Source: Petrolisthes cinctipes (taxonomy: Eukaryota > Arthropoda > Malacostraca > Decapoda > Porcellanidae). Taken from it: DNA of 64,000 bases. A program made the translations under genes and the position numbers. The stretch is from positions 124,001 through 188,000 of the forward strand of contig JAWQEG010000079.1 in the NCBI GenBank assembly GCA_033782935.1, read 5' to 3'. The notes under the pieces were generated by a model. That model searched no databases and was not told the origin of the DNA. It was given only the letters and a program-made list of their open reading frames with translations. Positions 24,905 to 38,849 of the stretch are shown here, piece after piece; positions within the stretch are counted from its first letter, which is position 1, and every line of letters starts with the position of its first letter.

Positions 24905-26310
24905 TGGGGTGGTGGGTGTCAATACAGTGCTTGGATTGTAAATATCAACATTCGTTAATGGGTTGGTGTGTGTGTCATTACAGTGCTTAGATTGTAAATA
25001 TCAACTGTCATTCATGGGATGGTGGGTGTGTAGGTGTCATTGCAGTGCTTGGACTGTAAATATCAATCGTCATTTATGGGGTGGTGGGTGTCATTACTGT
25101 GCTTTGACTGTAAATATCAACAGTCATCCATGGGTTGGTGGGTGTGTGTGTCATTACAGTGCTTGGACTGTATATATCAACAGTTATTCATGGGTTGGCG
25201 AGTGTGTGTGTGTTATTACAGTGCTTGGACCATAAATTTCAACAGTCATTCATTGAGTGGTGGACTGTAAATATCAACCATCATTAATGTGGTGGTAGGT
25301 GTCATTACAGTGCTTTGACTGTAAATATCAACACTCATTTATGGGGTGATGGATGTGTGGGTGTCATTACAGTGATTGGACTGCATATATCAAGAGTCAT
25401 TAATAGGGATGTGGATGTGTGGGTGTCATTACCTTGCTTGGACTGTAAATATCAACAGTCATTAATGGGGAGGTGGGTCTGTGTGTGTTATTACAGTGCT
25501 TTGACAGTAAATATCAACAGTCATTCATTATTTTGGTGGATGTGTGGGTGTCATTACAGTGCTTGGACAGCAAATATTAACAGTCATTCATGGAGTGGTT
25601 GGTGTGTGGGTGTCATTACATTGCTTGGACTGTAAATAACAACAGTCAGTCATGAAGTGGTGGGTGTGTGTGTGTCATTACAGTGCTTGGACTGTAAGTA
25701 TCAAAAGTCATTCATGGGGTGGTGGGAGTGTTGGTGTCATTACAGTGCTGGGACTGTAAATATCATCAGTCAATAATGGGGTGGTGGGTGTCAATACAGT
25801 GCTTGGATTGTAAATATCAACATTCATTAATGGGTTGGTGTGTGTGTCATTACAGTGCTTAGATTGTAAATATCAACTGTCATTCATGGGATGGTGGGTG
25901 TGTAGGTGTCATTGCAGTGCTTGGACTGTAAATATCAACCGTCATTTATGGGGTGGTGGGTGTCATTATTGTGCTTTGACTGTAAATATTAACAGTCATC
26001 CATGGGTTGGTGGGTGTGTGTGTCATTACAGTGCTTGGACTGTATATATCAACAGTTATTCATGGGTTGGCGAGTGTGTGTGTGTTATTACAGTGCTTGG
26101 ACCATAAATATCAACAGTTATTCATTGAGTGGTGGACTGTAAATATCAACCATCTTTAATGGGGTGGTAGGTGTCATTACAGTGCTTTGACTGTAAATAT
26201 CAACACTCATTTATGGGGTGATGGATATGTGGGTGTCATTACAGTGCTTGGACTGCATATATCAAGAGTCATTAATAGGGATGTGGATGTGTGGGTGTCA
26301 TTACAGTGCT
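24801..26310 (+). repeat. 872-bp tandem duplication within the satellite
   Basis: 24801-25672 is repeated from 25673 on, with shared private variants (ATCATCAGTCAATAATGG; CAACACTCATTTATGGGG; TCAAGAGTCATTAATAGGG). Similarity is lost after about 26310. Confidence 0.8.
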
Positions 26311-27889
26311 TGGACTGTAAATATTAACAGAATTTTATGGGGTGGTGGGTGTGTGTGTCATTACAATGCTTGGACTGTAAATATCAATTGTCATCCATAG
26401 GGTGGTGGGCGTGAGGGTGTCATTACAATGCTTGGACTGTAAATATCAACAGTCATTCATTGGGTGGTGGGTGTCATTACAGTGATTGGACTGTAAATAT
26501 CAACAGTCATTCATTGGGTGGTGTGTGTATAGGTGTCATTACAGTGCTTGGACTGTAAACATCAACAGTCATTCATGGGATGATGGTTGTGTGGGAGTCA
26601 TTACAATGCTTGGACTATAAATATCAACAGTCATTCATGGGGTTGTGGATTGTGGGTGTCATTACAGTGCTTGGACTGTAAATATCAACAGTCATTAATG
26701 AAGCTGTCAGTGTGTGGATGTCATTATAGTGCTTGGACTGTAAATATCAACAGTCTTTCATTGGGTGATGGGTGTGTTGGTGTCATTACAGTGCTTGGAC
26801 TGTAAATTTTAACAATCATTTATGGGGTGGTGGGTGTCATTACAGTGCTTTGACTGTAAATATCAACAGTCATTCATGAAGTGGTGAGTGTCATTACAGT
26901 GCTTGGACTGTATATATCAACAGTCATTCATGGGGTGGTGGGTGTGTGGGTGTCATTACAGTGCTTGGACTGTTACTATCAACAGTCATTCATGGGGTGG
27001 TGGGTGTGTGGGTATCATTATAATGCTTGGACTGTAAATATCAACAGTCATTAATGGGTTGGTGGTTGTGTCGGTGTCATTACAGTGCTTGGACTATAAA
27101 TATCAACAGTCATTCATGGGGTTGTGGGTGTGAGGGTGTCATTACAGTGCTTGGACTATAAATATCAATAGTCATTTATAGGGTGGTGGGTCTGAGTGTG
27201 TCATAACAGTGCTTGGACTGTAAATATCAACAGTCATACATGGAGTGATGGGTGTGTAGGTATCATTACAGTGATTGGACTGTAAATATCAACATCCATT
27301 TATGGGGTGGTGGGTGTCATTACACGGCTTGGACTGTAAATATCAACAGTCATTCATGGGGTGGTGATATATGGGTGTCATTACAATGCTTGGACCGCAA
27401 ATATCAACAGTCAATCATGGGTTGTTGGGTGTGTGGGTGTCATTACAGTGCTTGGACTGTAAATATCAACAGTCATTAATGAGGTGTTGAGAGTGTGGGT
27501 GTCATTACAGTGCTTGGACTGTAAATATAAATAGTCATTTATGGGGTGGTGGGTGTGTGGGTGTCATTACAGTGCCTAGACTATAAATATCAACAGTCAT
27601 TCATGGGGTGGTGGTTTTCATTACAGTGCTTGGATAGTAAATATCAACACTTATTCATTGTTTAGTTGGTGTGTGGGTGTCATTACTGTGTTTGAACTGT
27701 ATATATCAACTGTCATTCATGGGGTTTGTGGGTGCCATTACAGTGATTGGACTGTGAATATCAACAGTCATTATGGGTTGGTGGGTGTGTGGGTGTCATT
27801 ACATTGCTTGGACTGTAACTATCAATAGTCATTCATATGGTGGTGTGTGTGTGGGTGTCATTACAGTGTTTGGACTGTAAGTATCAACA

Positions 27890-28970
27890 GTCATTCATGG
27901 GGTGGTGGGAGTGTTGGTGTCATTACAGTGCTAGGACTGTAAATATCAACAGTCAATAATGGGGTGGTGGGTGTCATTACAGTGCTTGGATTGTAAATAT
28001 CAACAGTCATTAATGGCTTGGTGTATGTGTCATTACAGTGCTTAGATTGTAAATATCAACAGTCATTTATTGGGTGGTGGGTGTGTATGTGTAATTACAG
28101 TGCTTGGACTGTTAATATATATCAACAGTCATTTATGGGACGGTGGGTGTGTAGTTGTCATTACAGTGCTTGGACTGTAAATATCAACCATCATTTATGG
28201 GGTAGTGGGTGTCATTACCGTGCTTTGACTGTAAATATCAACAGTCATTCATGAGTTGGTGGGTGTGAGTGTCATTACAGTGCTTGAACTGTAAATATCA
28301 ACAGTTATTCATGGGTTGGTGAATGTGTGTGTGTTATTACAGTGCTTGAACCAGAAATATCAACAGTTATTCATTGAGTGGTGGACTGTAAATATCAACC
28401 ATCATTAATGGGGTGGTGGGTGTCATTACAGTGCTTTGACTGTAAACATCAACAGTCATTCATGGGATGATGGTTGTGTGGGTGTCATTACAAAGCTTGG
28501 ACTATAAATATCAACAGTCATTCATGGGGTTCTGGGTTGTGGGTGTCATTACAGTGCTTGGACTGTAAATATCAACAGTCATTTATGAAGTGGTCAGTGT
28601 GTGGATGTCATTATAGTGCTTGGACTGTTAATATCAACAGTCTTTCATTAGGTGGTGAGTGTGTAGGTGTCATTACAGTGCTTGGACTGTAAATATCAAC
28701 AATCATTTATGGGGTGGTTGGTGTCATTACAGTGTTTTGACTGTAAATATCAACAGTCATTCATAAAGTGATGAGTGTCATTACAGTGCTTGGACTGTAT
28801 ATATCAACAGTCATTCATGGGGTGGTGGGTGTGTGGGTGTCATTACAGTGCTTGGACTGTAACTATCAACAGTCATTCATGGGGTGTTGGGTGTGTGGGT
28901 ATCATTATAATGCTTGGACTGAAAATATCAACAGTCGTTTATAGGGTGGTGGTTGAGTTGGTAATATTAC
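27890..28970 (+). repeat. Satellite block repeated at about 30666-31745
   Basis: Matches the later block at a constant offset of 2776. Shared landmarks are TTAATGGCTTGGTGTATG, GGGTTCTGGGTTGTGGG and GGGATGATGGTTGTG. The last landmark recurs at 26577, 28461, 31238 and 32353, so a looser block of about 1.1 kb is also repeated. Confidence 0.75.
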
Positions 28971-29456
28971 AGTGCTTGGACTGTAAATATCTACAGTTAG
29001 TCATGGAGTGGTGGGTGTGTTGGTGTCATTACAGTGCTTGGACTGTAAATATCAACAGTCATTTATGGGGTGGTGGGAGTGTTGGTGTCATTACATTGCT
29101 ACGACTGTAAATATCAACAGTCATTAATGGGGTGGTGTGTGTGTGGGTGTCATTACAGTGCCTAGACTGTAAATATCAACAGTCATTCACGGGGTGGTGG
29201 GTGTCATTACAGTGCTTTGATTGTAAATATTAACAGTCATTTATTGGGTGGTGGGTGTGTGGGCATCATTACACTGCTTGGACTGTATATATCAACTGTC
29301 ATTCATTGGGTGTGTGGGTGCTATTACAGTGCTTGGACTGTAAATATCAACAGTCATTCATGGGGTGGGGGTGTAAGGGTGTTATTACAGTTCTTGGACC
29401 GTAAATATCAACAGTCATTCATGGGGTGGTTGACTGTAAATATGAACCATCATTAA

Positions 29457-30066
29457 CCCCTTAGGACCGACTTTTTTTTTTTTTTTTTTTTTCATCCCCC
29501 GCCGACTTCTGGGGGTCAATTTTCAACTTTCATGTAGGCAAATTTTGTTCGTACAGAATGAAAGAGCTTGAATTTACCCACCAGGAACTGAAAACGGGAG
29601 CCACCTAGGTGTATGCGTTTGCGTATGACAGACCGTCAAAGTCCGAAAATAAATAAATAGTATCCTCTAAAACGCATGAAAGAAAACCTCATATGCTCTG
29701 CGTACCTGTAAATATGTATATAAACACCTAAATATTGCGTTTAAGTGGTTTTCAATTATAATAAACGTATTTCAGTGTAATTTTGTCTATCTAGACTCTC
29801 CTGGAGTATAGTAGACAGCAGAGAGATACGAGAAACATAAGAAAACACCATGTAGTGGTGAGATATTTCCTTGTTGGCATACGCAGCTGCCAGACACCAC
29901 TACCACAGTCAATCCTTTTCTCAAGGACGTTAGCTTTCCATCGTTACCAACGCCAGCTCGCTAACTACTCGATACAGTTTTTTATAGGTACGTCGACATG
30001 TCGGTGATTCGGAGCGAACCATTAATTTTTTTATCACCGATATGTCGGTCAATCAGTCCTAAGGGG
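29457..30066. mobile_element. piggyBac-like MITE, copy 1 (610 bp)
   Basis: Bounded by TTAA on both sides (29453-29456 and 30067-30070). The ends are inverted repeats: left CCCCTTAGGACCGAC; right, on the complementary strand, CCCCTTAGGACTGATTGACC. CCC ends with TTAA duplication are typical of piggyBac elements. It has no transposase frame. A T run of about 22 lies near the left end (from 29470). Near the right end CGACATGTCGGTGAT and its near-complement ATCACCGATATGTCG form a subterminal hairpin. It differs from copies 2 and 3 by roughly 5-6%. Confidence 0.88.
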
Positions 30067-33000
30067 TTAATGGGGTGGTGGGTTTCATTACAGTGCTTTG
30101 ACTGTAAATATCAACAGTCATTTATGGTGTAGTGGATGTGTGGGTGTCAATACAGTGCTTGGATTGCAAATATCAACAGTCATTTATGGGGTGGTGGGTG
30201 TCATTACAGTGCTTGGACTGTAAATATCAACACTCATTCATGGGGTAGTGGATGTGTAGGTGTCATTACAGTGCTTGGACTGTAAATATTAACAATCATT
30301 TATGCGGTGGTGGATGTTTTGGTGTCATTACAGTGCTTAGACTGTAAATATCAACAGTCATTCATGGAGGGTTGGGTGTGTGTGTGCTATTACAGTGCTT
30401 GGACTGTAAATATCAACAGTCATTTATGGGGGGGTGGGTGTGTGTGTTATTACAGTGCTTGGACTGTAAAATATCAACAGTCATTCATGATTTGGTGGAT
30501 GTGTGGGTGTCATTACAGTGCTTGGACAGCAAATATCAACAGTCATTCATGGAGTGGTGGGTGTGTGGGTGTCATTACATTGCTTGGACTGTAAATAACA
30601 ACAGTCAGTCATGAAGTGGTGGGTGTGTGTGTGTCATTACAGTGCTTGGACTGTCAGTATCAACTGTCATTCATGGGGTGGTGGGAGTGTTGGTGTCATT
30701 ACAATGGTAGGACTGTAAATATCAACAATCAATAATGGGGTGGTGGGTGTCATTACAGTGCTTGGGTTGTAAATATCAACAGTCATTAATGGCTTGGTGT
30801 ATGTGTCATTACAGTGCTTAGATTGTAAATATCAACAGTCATTCATTGGGTGGTGGGTGTGTATGTGTTATTACAGTGCTTGGACTGTTAATATATATCA
30901 ACAGTCATTCATGGGATGGTGGGTGTGTAGGTGTCATTACAGTGCTTGGACTGTAAATATCAACCATCATTTATGGGGTAGTGGGTGTCATTACCGTGCT
31001 TTGACTGTAAATATCAACAGTCATTCATGAGTTGGTGGGTGTGAGTGTCATTACAGTGCTTGAACTGTAAATATCAACAGTTATTCATGGGTTGGTGAAT
31101 GTGTGTGTGTTATTACAGTGCTTGGACCATAAATATCAACAGTTATTCATTGAGTGGTGGACTGTAAATATCAACAATCATTAATGGGGTGGTGGGTGTC
31201 ATTACAGTGCTTTGACTGTAAACATCAACAGTCATTCATGGGATGATGGTTGTGTGGGTGTCATTACAATGCTTGGACTATAAATATCAACAGTCATTCA
31301 TGGGGTTCTGGGTTGTGGGTGTCCTTACAGTGCTTGGACTGTAAATATCAACAGTCATTTATGAAGTGGTCAGTGTGTGGATGTCATTATAGTGCTTGGA
31401 CTGTTAATATCAACAGTCTTTCATTGGGTGGTGAGTGTGTAGGTGTCATTACAGTGCTTGGACTGTAAATATCAACAATCATTTATGGGGTGGTGGGTGT
31501 CATTACAGTGTTTTGAATATAAATATCAACAGTCATTCATGAAGTGATGAGTGTCATTACAGTGCTTGGACTGTATATATCAACAGTCATTCATGGGGTG
31601 GTGGGTGTGTGGGTGTCATTACAGTGCTTGGACTGTAACTATCAACAGTCATTCATGGGGTGGTGGGTGTGTGGGTATCATTATAATGCTTGGACTGTAA
31701 ATATCAACAGTCGTTTATAGGGTGGTGGTTGTGTGGGTGTCATTACAGTGTTTGGACTGTAAATATCAACAGTCATTCACGGGGTGGTGGGTGTGAGGGT
31801 GTCATTACAGTGTTTGGACTATAAATATCAATAGTCATTCATAAGGTGGTGGGTCTGAGGGTGTCATAACAGTGCTTGGACTGTAAATATCAACAGTCAT
31901 ACATGGAGTGAGGGGTGTATGTATCAATACAGTGATTGGACTGTAAATATCAACATCCATTTATGGGGTGGTGGGTGTCATTACAGTGCTTGGACTGTAA
32001 ATATCAACAGTCATTCATGGGGTGGTGGATATGTGAGTGTCATTACAGTGCTTGGACAGCAAATATCAACAGTCAATCAAGGGTTGTTGGGTGTGTGCGT
32101 GTCATTACAGTGCTTGGATTGTAAATATCAATAGTCAATCATGGGGTGGTTGGTGTGTGTGTGTCATTACCGTGCTTGAACTGTAAATATCAACAGTTAT
32201 TCATGGGTTGGTGAATGTGTGTGTGTTATTACAGTGCTTGGACCATAAATATCAACAGTCATTCATTGAGTGGTGGACTGTATATATCAACCATCATTAA
32301 TGGGGTGGTGGGTGTCATTACAGTGCTTTGACTGTAAACATCAACAGTCATTCATGGGATGATGGTTGTGTGGGTGTTATTACAATGCTTGGACTATAAA
32401 TATCAACAGTCATTCATGGGGTTCTGGGTTGTGGGTGTCATTACAGTGCTTGGACTGTAAATATCAACAGTCATTTATGAAGTGGTTAGTGTGTGGATGT
32501 CATTATAGTGCTTGGACTGTAAATATCAACAGTCTTTCATTGGGTGGTGGGTGTGTAGGTGTCATTACAGCGCTTGGACTGTAAATATCAACAATCATTT
32601 ATGGGGTGGTGGGTGTTATAACAGTGCTTTGACTTTAAATATCAACAGTCATTCATAAAGTGATGAGTGTCATTACAGTCTTTGGACTGTATATATTAAC
32701 AGTCATTCATGGGGTGGTGGGTGTGTGGGTGTCATTATAGTGCTTGGACTGTAACTATCAACAGTCATTCATGGGGTGGTGGGTGTGTGGGTATCATTAT
32801 AATGCTTGGACTGTAAATATCAACAGTCATTAATAGGGTGGTGGTTGTGTGGGTGTCATTACAGTGCTTGGACTGTAAATATCAACAGTCATTCACGGGG
32901 TGTTGGGTGTGAGGGTGTCATTACAGTGCTTGGACTATAAATATCAATAGTCATTCATAGGGTGGTGGGTCTGAGGGTGTCAAAACAGTGCTTGGACTGT

Positions 33001-34255
33001 AAATATCAACAGTCATACATGGAGTGAGGGGTGTGTAGGTATCATTCCAGTGATTGGACTGTAAATATCAACATCCATTTATGGGGTGTTGGGTGTCATT
33101 ACAGTGCTTGGACTGAAAATATCAACAGTCTTTCAAGGGGTGGTGGATATGTGGGTGTCATTACAGTGCTTGGACAGCAAATATCAACAGTCAATCATGG
33201 GTTGTTGGGTGTGTGGGTGTCATTACAGTGCTTGGACTGTAAATATCAACAGTCAGTCATGGGGTGGTTGGTGTGTGTGTGTCATTACAGTAATTGGACT
33301 GTAAGTATTAACAGTCATTAATGAGGTGTTAAGAGTGTGGGTGTCTTTACAGTGCTTGGACTGTAAATATCAACAGTCATTCAGTGGGTGGTGGGTGTGT
33401 GGGTGTCATTACAGTGCCTAGACTGTAAATATCAACAGTCATTCATGGGGTGGTGGTTTTCATTACAGTGATTGGATTGTAAATATCAACACTTTTTCAT
33501 TATTTAGTTGGTGTGTGGGTGTCATTACTTTGCTTGGACTGTATATATCAACTGTCATTCATGGGGTTTGTGGGTGCCATTACAGTGCTTGGACTGTGAA
33601 TATCAATAGTCATTCTTGGGTTGGTGGTTGTGTGGGTGTCATTACATTGCTTGGACTGTAACTATCAACAGTCATTCATATGGTGGTGGGTGTGTGGGTG
33701 TCATTACAGTGTTTGGACTGTAAATATTAACAGTCATTCATGGGGTGGTGGGTGAGTGGGTAATATTACAGTGCTTGGACTGTAAATATCAACAGTCAGT
33801 CATGGAGTGGTGGGTGTGTTGGTGTCATTACAGTGCTTGGACTGTAAGTATCAACAGTCATTCATGGGGTGGTGGGTGTGTTGGTGTCATTACAGTGCTA
33901 GGACTGTAAATATCAACAGTCATTAATGGGGTGGTGGGTGTGTTGGTGTCATTATAGTGCCTAGACTGTAAATATCAACAGTCATTTACGGGGTGGTGGG
34001 TGTCATTACCGTGCTTTTATTGTAAATATTAACAGTCATTCATTGGGTGGTGGGTGTGTGGGTGTCATTACGCCGCTTGGACTGTATATATCAACTGTCA
34101 TTTATTGGGTGTGTGGGTGCTATTACAGTGCTTGTACTGTAAATATCAACAGTCATTCATGGGGTGGGGGTGTGGGGGTGTTATTACAGTGCTTGGACCG
34201 TAAATATCAACAGTCATTCATGGGGTGGTGGACTGTAAATATGAACCATCATTAA
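30067..34255 (+). repeat. Tandem satellite array, segment 3
   Basis: Same monomer and orientation. It starts at the right TTAA of MITE copy 1 and ends at the left TTAA of MITE copy 2. It contains the block 30666-31745 (copy of 27890-28970). From about 33652 it belongs to the block duplicated at 52080. Confidence 0.96.
30666..31745 (+). repeat. Satellite block, second copy of 27890-28970
   Basis: Offset of 2776 from the first copy, with matching private variants such as TTAATGGCTTGGTGTATG. Confidence 0.75.
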
Positions 34256-34865
34256 CCCCTTAGGACCGACTTCTTTTTTTCTTTTCTTTTTCATCCCTAG
34301 CCGACTTCTTGGGGTCAATTTTCAACATTCATGTAGGCAATTTTTGTTTTTACAGAATGAAAGAGTTTGAATTTACACACCAGGAACTGAAAACGGGAGC
34401 CTCCTAGGTGTACGCGTTTGCGTATGACAGTGCGTCAAAATCCGAATATAAATAAATAGTATCACCTGAAACGCATGAAAGAAAACCTCATACGCTCTGC
34501 GTACCTGTAAATATGTATATAAACACCTAAATAATGCGTTTAAGTGGTTTTCAGTTATAATAAACGTATTTCAGTGTAATTTTGTCTGTCTAGACTCTCC
34601 TGGAGTATAGTAGACAGCAGAGAGATACGAGAAGCATAAGAAAACACCATGTAGTGGTGAGATATTTGCTTGTTGGCATACGCAGCTCCCAGACACCACT
34701 ACCACAGTCAATCCTTTCCTCAAGGACGTTAGCTTTCCATCGTTACCAACGCCAGCTCGCTAGCTACTCGCTACAGTTTTTTATAGGTACGTCGACATGT
34801 CGGTGATTCGGAGCGAACCATTAATTTTTTTATCACCGATGTGTCGGTCAATCGGTCCTAAGGGG
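34256..34865. mobile_element. piggyBac-like MITE, copy 2 (610 bp)
   Basis: TTAA at 34252-34255 and 34866-34869. The terminal inverted repeats CCCCTTAGGACCGA match perfectly over 14 bp. There is no coding capacity. Only about three differences from copy 3. The flanking monomer carries TATGAACCATCATTAA, a variant (G for C) shared by all three copies, which points to one insertion later copied with its satellite. Confidence 0.9.
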
Positions 34866-37606
34866 TTAATGGGGTGGTGGGTGTCATTACAGTGCTTTGA
34901 CTGTAAATATCAACAGTCATTTATGGTGTAGTGGATGTGTGGGTGTCAATACAGTGCTTGGACTGCATATATCAACAATCATTCATGGGATGGTAGGTTT
35001 CATTACAGTATTTGGACTGTAAATATCAACAGTCATTCATGGGGTGGTGGATGTGTGGGTGTCATTTCCTTGCTTGGACTGTGAATATTAACAGACATTC
35101 ATGGGGTGGTGGGTGTGTAGGTGTTATTACAATGCTTGGACTGTAAATATCAACGGTCATTGATGGGGTGGTGGGTGTGTGGGTATCAATACAGTGCTTG
35201 GACTGTATATATCAACAGTCATTCATGGGGTCGTGGGTGTGAGGGTGTCATTACAGTGCTTGGACTACAAATATTAATAGTCATTCATGGGGTGGTGGGT
35301 GTGTGTGTGTTATTACAGTGCTTGGACCGTAAATATCAACAGTCATTTATGGAGTGGTGGACTGTAAATATCAACCATCATTAATGGGGTGGTGGGTGTC
35401 ATTACAGTGCCTTGACTGTAAATATCAACAGTAATTCATGGGGTGGTGGATGTGTATGTGTCATTACAGTGCTTGGACTGTAAGTATCAACAGTCATTGA
35501 TGGGGTTTTGGGTGACATTACAGTGCTTGGACTGTAAATATCAAACATCATTTATTCGGTGGTGGGTGTCATTACAGAGCTTTAACTGTAAATATCAACA
35601 GTCATTCATGGGTTGGTGGGTGTGTGTGTCATTACAGGTCTTGGACTGTAAATATCAACAGTCATTCATGAGGTGGTGGGTGTGTGTGTGTTATTACAGT
35701 GCTTGGACTGTAAATATCAACAGTCATTATTGGGGTGGTGGGTGTCATTACAGTGCCTTGACTGTAAATATCAACTGTCATTCATGGGGTGTGTCGGTAA
35801 CATTACAGTGCTTGTACTGTATATATCAACAGTCATTCATGGGTTGGTGGGTGTGGGTGTCATTACAGTGCTTGGACTGTAAATATCAACAGTCATTTAT
35901 GGGGTGGTGGGTGTCATTACAGTGCTTAGACTGTAAATATCAACAGTCATACATGGGGTGGTGGGTGTGTATGTGTCATTACAGTGCTTGGACTGTAAGT
36001 ATCAACAATCATTTATGGGGTTGTGGGTGTCATTACAGTGCTTGGACTGTAAATATCAACCGTCATTTATCGGGTGGTGTGTGTCATTACAGTGCTTTGA
36101 CTGTAAATATAAACAGTCATTCATGGGTTGGTGGGTGCTTGTGTCATTACAGTGCTTGGACTGTAAATATCAACAGTCATTATTGGGGTGGTGGGTGTGT
36201 GTGTGTTATTACAGTGCTTGGACCGTAAATATCAACAGTCATTCATGGATGGGTGGACAGTAAATATCAACCATCATTAATGGGGTGGTGGGTGTCATTA
36301 CATTGCCTTGACTGTAAATATCAACAGTCATTCATGGGGTGGTTGATGTGTGGGTGTCATTACAGTGCTTGAACTGCATATATCAACAGTCATTCATGGG
36401 GTGGTGGGTGTCATTACAGTGCCTTGACTGTAAATATCAACAGTCATTCATGGGGTGGTAGATGTGTGGGTGTCATTACAGTGCTTGGACTGTAAATATT
36501 AACAGACATTTATAGGCTAGTGTGTGTTTGTGTCATTACAATGCTTGGACTGTAAATATCAATGGTCATTGATAGGGTGGTGTGTGTGTGGGTTTCATTA
36601 CAGTGCTTAGACTGTATATATCAACAGTCATTCATGGGGTTGTAGGTGTGAGGGAGTCATTACAGTGCTTGGACAACAAATATCAATAGTCATTCATAGG
36701 GTGGTGGGTGTGAGGGTGTCATTACAATGCTTGGACTGTTAATATCAACAGTCATTTATGGGATGGTTGGTGTCATTATTGTGCTTGGACTGTAAATATC
36801 AAAAGTCATTCATTGGGTGGTGGGTGTTTGGGTGTTCTTACAGTGCTTGGACTGTAAACATCAACAGTCATTTATGGGGTGGTGGGGGTGTTGGTGTCAT
36901 TACAGTGCTTTGATTGTAAATATCAACAGTCATACATGGGGTGGTGGGTGTGTATGTGTCATTACAGTGCTTGGACTGTAAGTATCAACAGTCATTTATG
37001 GGGTTGTGGGTGTCATTACAGTGCTTGGACTGTAAATATCAACAGTCATTCATGGGTTGGTGGGTGTGTGTGTTATTACAGTGCTTGGACCGTAAATATC
37101 AACAGTCATTCATGGAGTGGTGGACTGTAAATATCAACCATCATTAATGGGGTGGTGGGTGTCATTACAGAGCCTTGACTGTAAATATCAACAGTCATTC
37201 ATGGGGTGGTGGATGTGTAGGTGTCATTACAGTGCTTGGACTACAAACATCAATAGTCATTTATAGTGTGGTGGGTGTGAGGATGTCATTACAGTGCTTG
37301 GTCTGTAAATATCAACTGTCATTCATTGAGTGTGTCGGTAACATTACAGTGCTTGTTCTGTATATATCAACAGTCATTAATGGGTTGGTGGGTGTGGGTG
37401 TCATTACAGTGCTTGGACTGTAAATATCAACAGTCATTCATGGGGTGGTGCGTGTGAGGGTGTCATTACAGTGCTTGGATTATAAATATCAATAGTAATT
37501 CATAGGGTGTTGGGTGTGAGGGTGTCATTACAGTGCTTAGACTGTAAATATCAACAGTCATACATGGGGTGGTTGGTGTGTATGTGTCATTACAGTGCTT
37601 GGACTG
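34866..37606 (+). repeat. Tandem satellite array, segment 4
   Basis: Same monomer and orientation, between MITE copy 2 and retrotransposon B1. The last 5 bp, GACTG at 37602-37606, are the left target-site duplication of B1. It is mirrored at 53294-57004. Confidence 0.96.
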
Positions 37607-38393
37607 TGTAAGGGAATAGGCAAACGGGCAATAAGTAAGTAATTACTTGTATGGGTTCGAACTAATGGATGGCGTTTTCAAGTTCATTTCGAGCTACATC
37701 CGAGTTATCTTGGAGTTTCTTGTGCATCCCATTCCTCACTAGACTCGCAACCTCCAAACACGACGGTAAGACCATTCCGTGATGTTATATTGGTATTGTG
37801 AAGTGAAACTTATTTACTGTGTTTCTCCAGAATAACTTTAGTTTTCTGAGTGCTTTTTGTTTAAGTTTGCGTGTCATCCGTGACTCATTGATTAATAGTG
37901 GGACTGTGCTAATTATTATTACTGTGATTTTTAACATTGTAGGCGGGATCCTACCCTCGTCAAGGGCCAGGCGAGAGAGGCATCCTGTACCTGATTTCCT
38001 GTACTCCTGTATGTTTTGTGGAAAGTGACCCCCTCAACCTTGTGGAGTGATATCCCCTGCCAGTGGAGTCCGTGGTGGAGAGTGTGAGGCCCAGACCCGG
38101 TGAGGTGATAGCAGACGCGAGCTGGTGTGGCCAGTAGAGCACCTCCAAACAGTCTCCGTGACCGTGTGGCTGGTGTTAGTGCCGTACTCCTGTACGTTTA
38201 ATGACAGGGAAGTGCTCTGGCAGGGAGTTGATTTAATGTATATTCGAAGATTAATGTTGTGGGGGACACCTCTGATATGTATGTTATCCAATATATATAT
38301 TGTAAATAAATGTATATAGTTTTCTCCTCGTTTCCCTCAGCCTCAGATTGGTGAGAACTCAATAAGATAAAAGATCCTGGTTATTACTTTACA
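37607..38393 (+). repeat. 5' LTR of B1
   Basis: Starts TGTAAGGGAATAGG and ends TTATTACTTTACA; 787 bp. AATAAA at 38305-38310 could serve polyadenylation. It lacks the 11-bp ATATTATAAGG near its start that the 3' LTR has. A 69-codon hydrophobic frame (37819-38028) recurs in every LTR copy but has no other support as a gene. Confidence 0.95.
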
Positions 38394-38412
38394 CTGGCGA
38401 CCTCGCCAGGAT
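38394..38412 (+). promoter_or_regulatory. Primer-binding site of B1
   Basis: TGGCGACCTCGCCAGGAT begins at 38395, one base after the LTR. TGG fits a tRNA CCA end. The site sits in a perfect hairpin, CTGGCGA-CC-TCGCCAG (38394-38409). Confidence 0.75.
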
Positions 38413-38849
38413 GAGTGCTTACCTCTCTGTTGCGGAGGATATCGGGCTGATTTATACATTTGTTTACGGTAAGGGCCATTTTGTTGTATGTATAACGTGT
38501 GGCTTGTTTTCCCGCCATGGGTAGTTTGTTGTCCTTGGGGCCCGGAGACAAACTTTGTGTACTCCGTGTATACATTTGTGTGCTTGTATATTCAGTGTAT
38601 ACTTATTTTCCATATCATTGATTAAGCCTAGTCTCCTGTAGGTAGTTCCTTGTGCTGTCTTCCGGCCGGGAAGAGAGGACTATCAGTTAGTAGGGTTACT
38701 AGGAATCATGATCGTTTGCTATCGTCACAAATAGCCAGTTTTCTAATCTGTTTGTGAGTATAGTACACCAGTACTTCTCGCTTAGCCATCCAAGGCTATT
38801 TGAGTCTAGTCAAGTTATTATTTACCCTTGTTGTCTTTTATTGTTTGTA

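Larger units (their letters stand above)
24801..29456 (+). repeat. Tandem satellite array, segment 2
   Basis: Same monomer and orientation as segment 1. It resumes with TCATTACAGTGCTTGG directly after element A and ends at the TTAA target of the first MITE. It contains an 872-bp tandem duplication and part of a block repeated in segment 3. Confidence 0.96.

Noticed and set aside
37819..38028. 69-codon hydrophobic frame repeated at 37819, 43391 and 57217
   Set aside because: It occurs only because the LTR is present three times; no start context, no domain, and it lies in a non-coding LTR.
38034..38291. Minus-strand frames in the LTRs and leader (also at 43606 and 57432)
   Set aside because: Antisense readings of LTR sequence with no recognisable domain.
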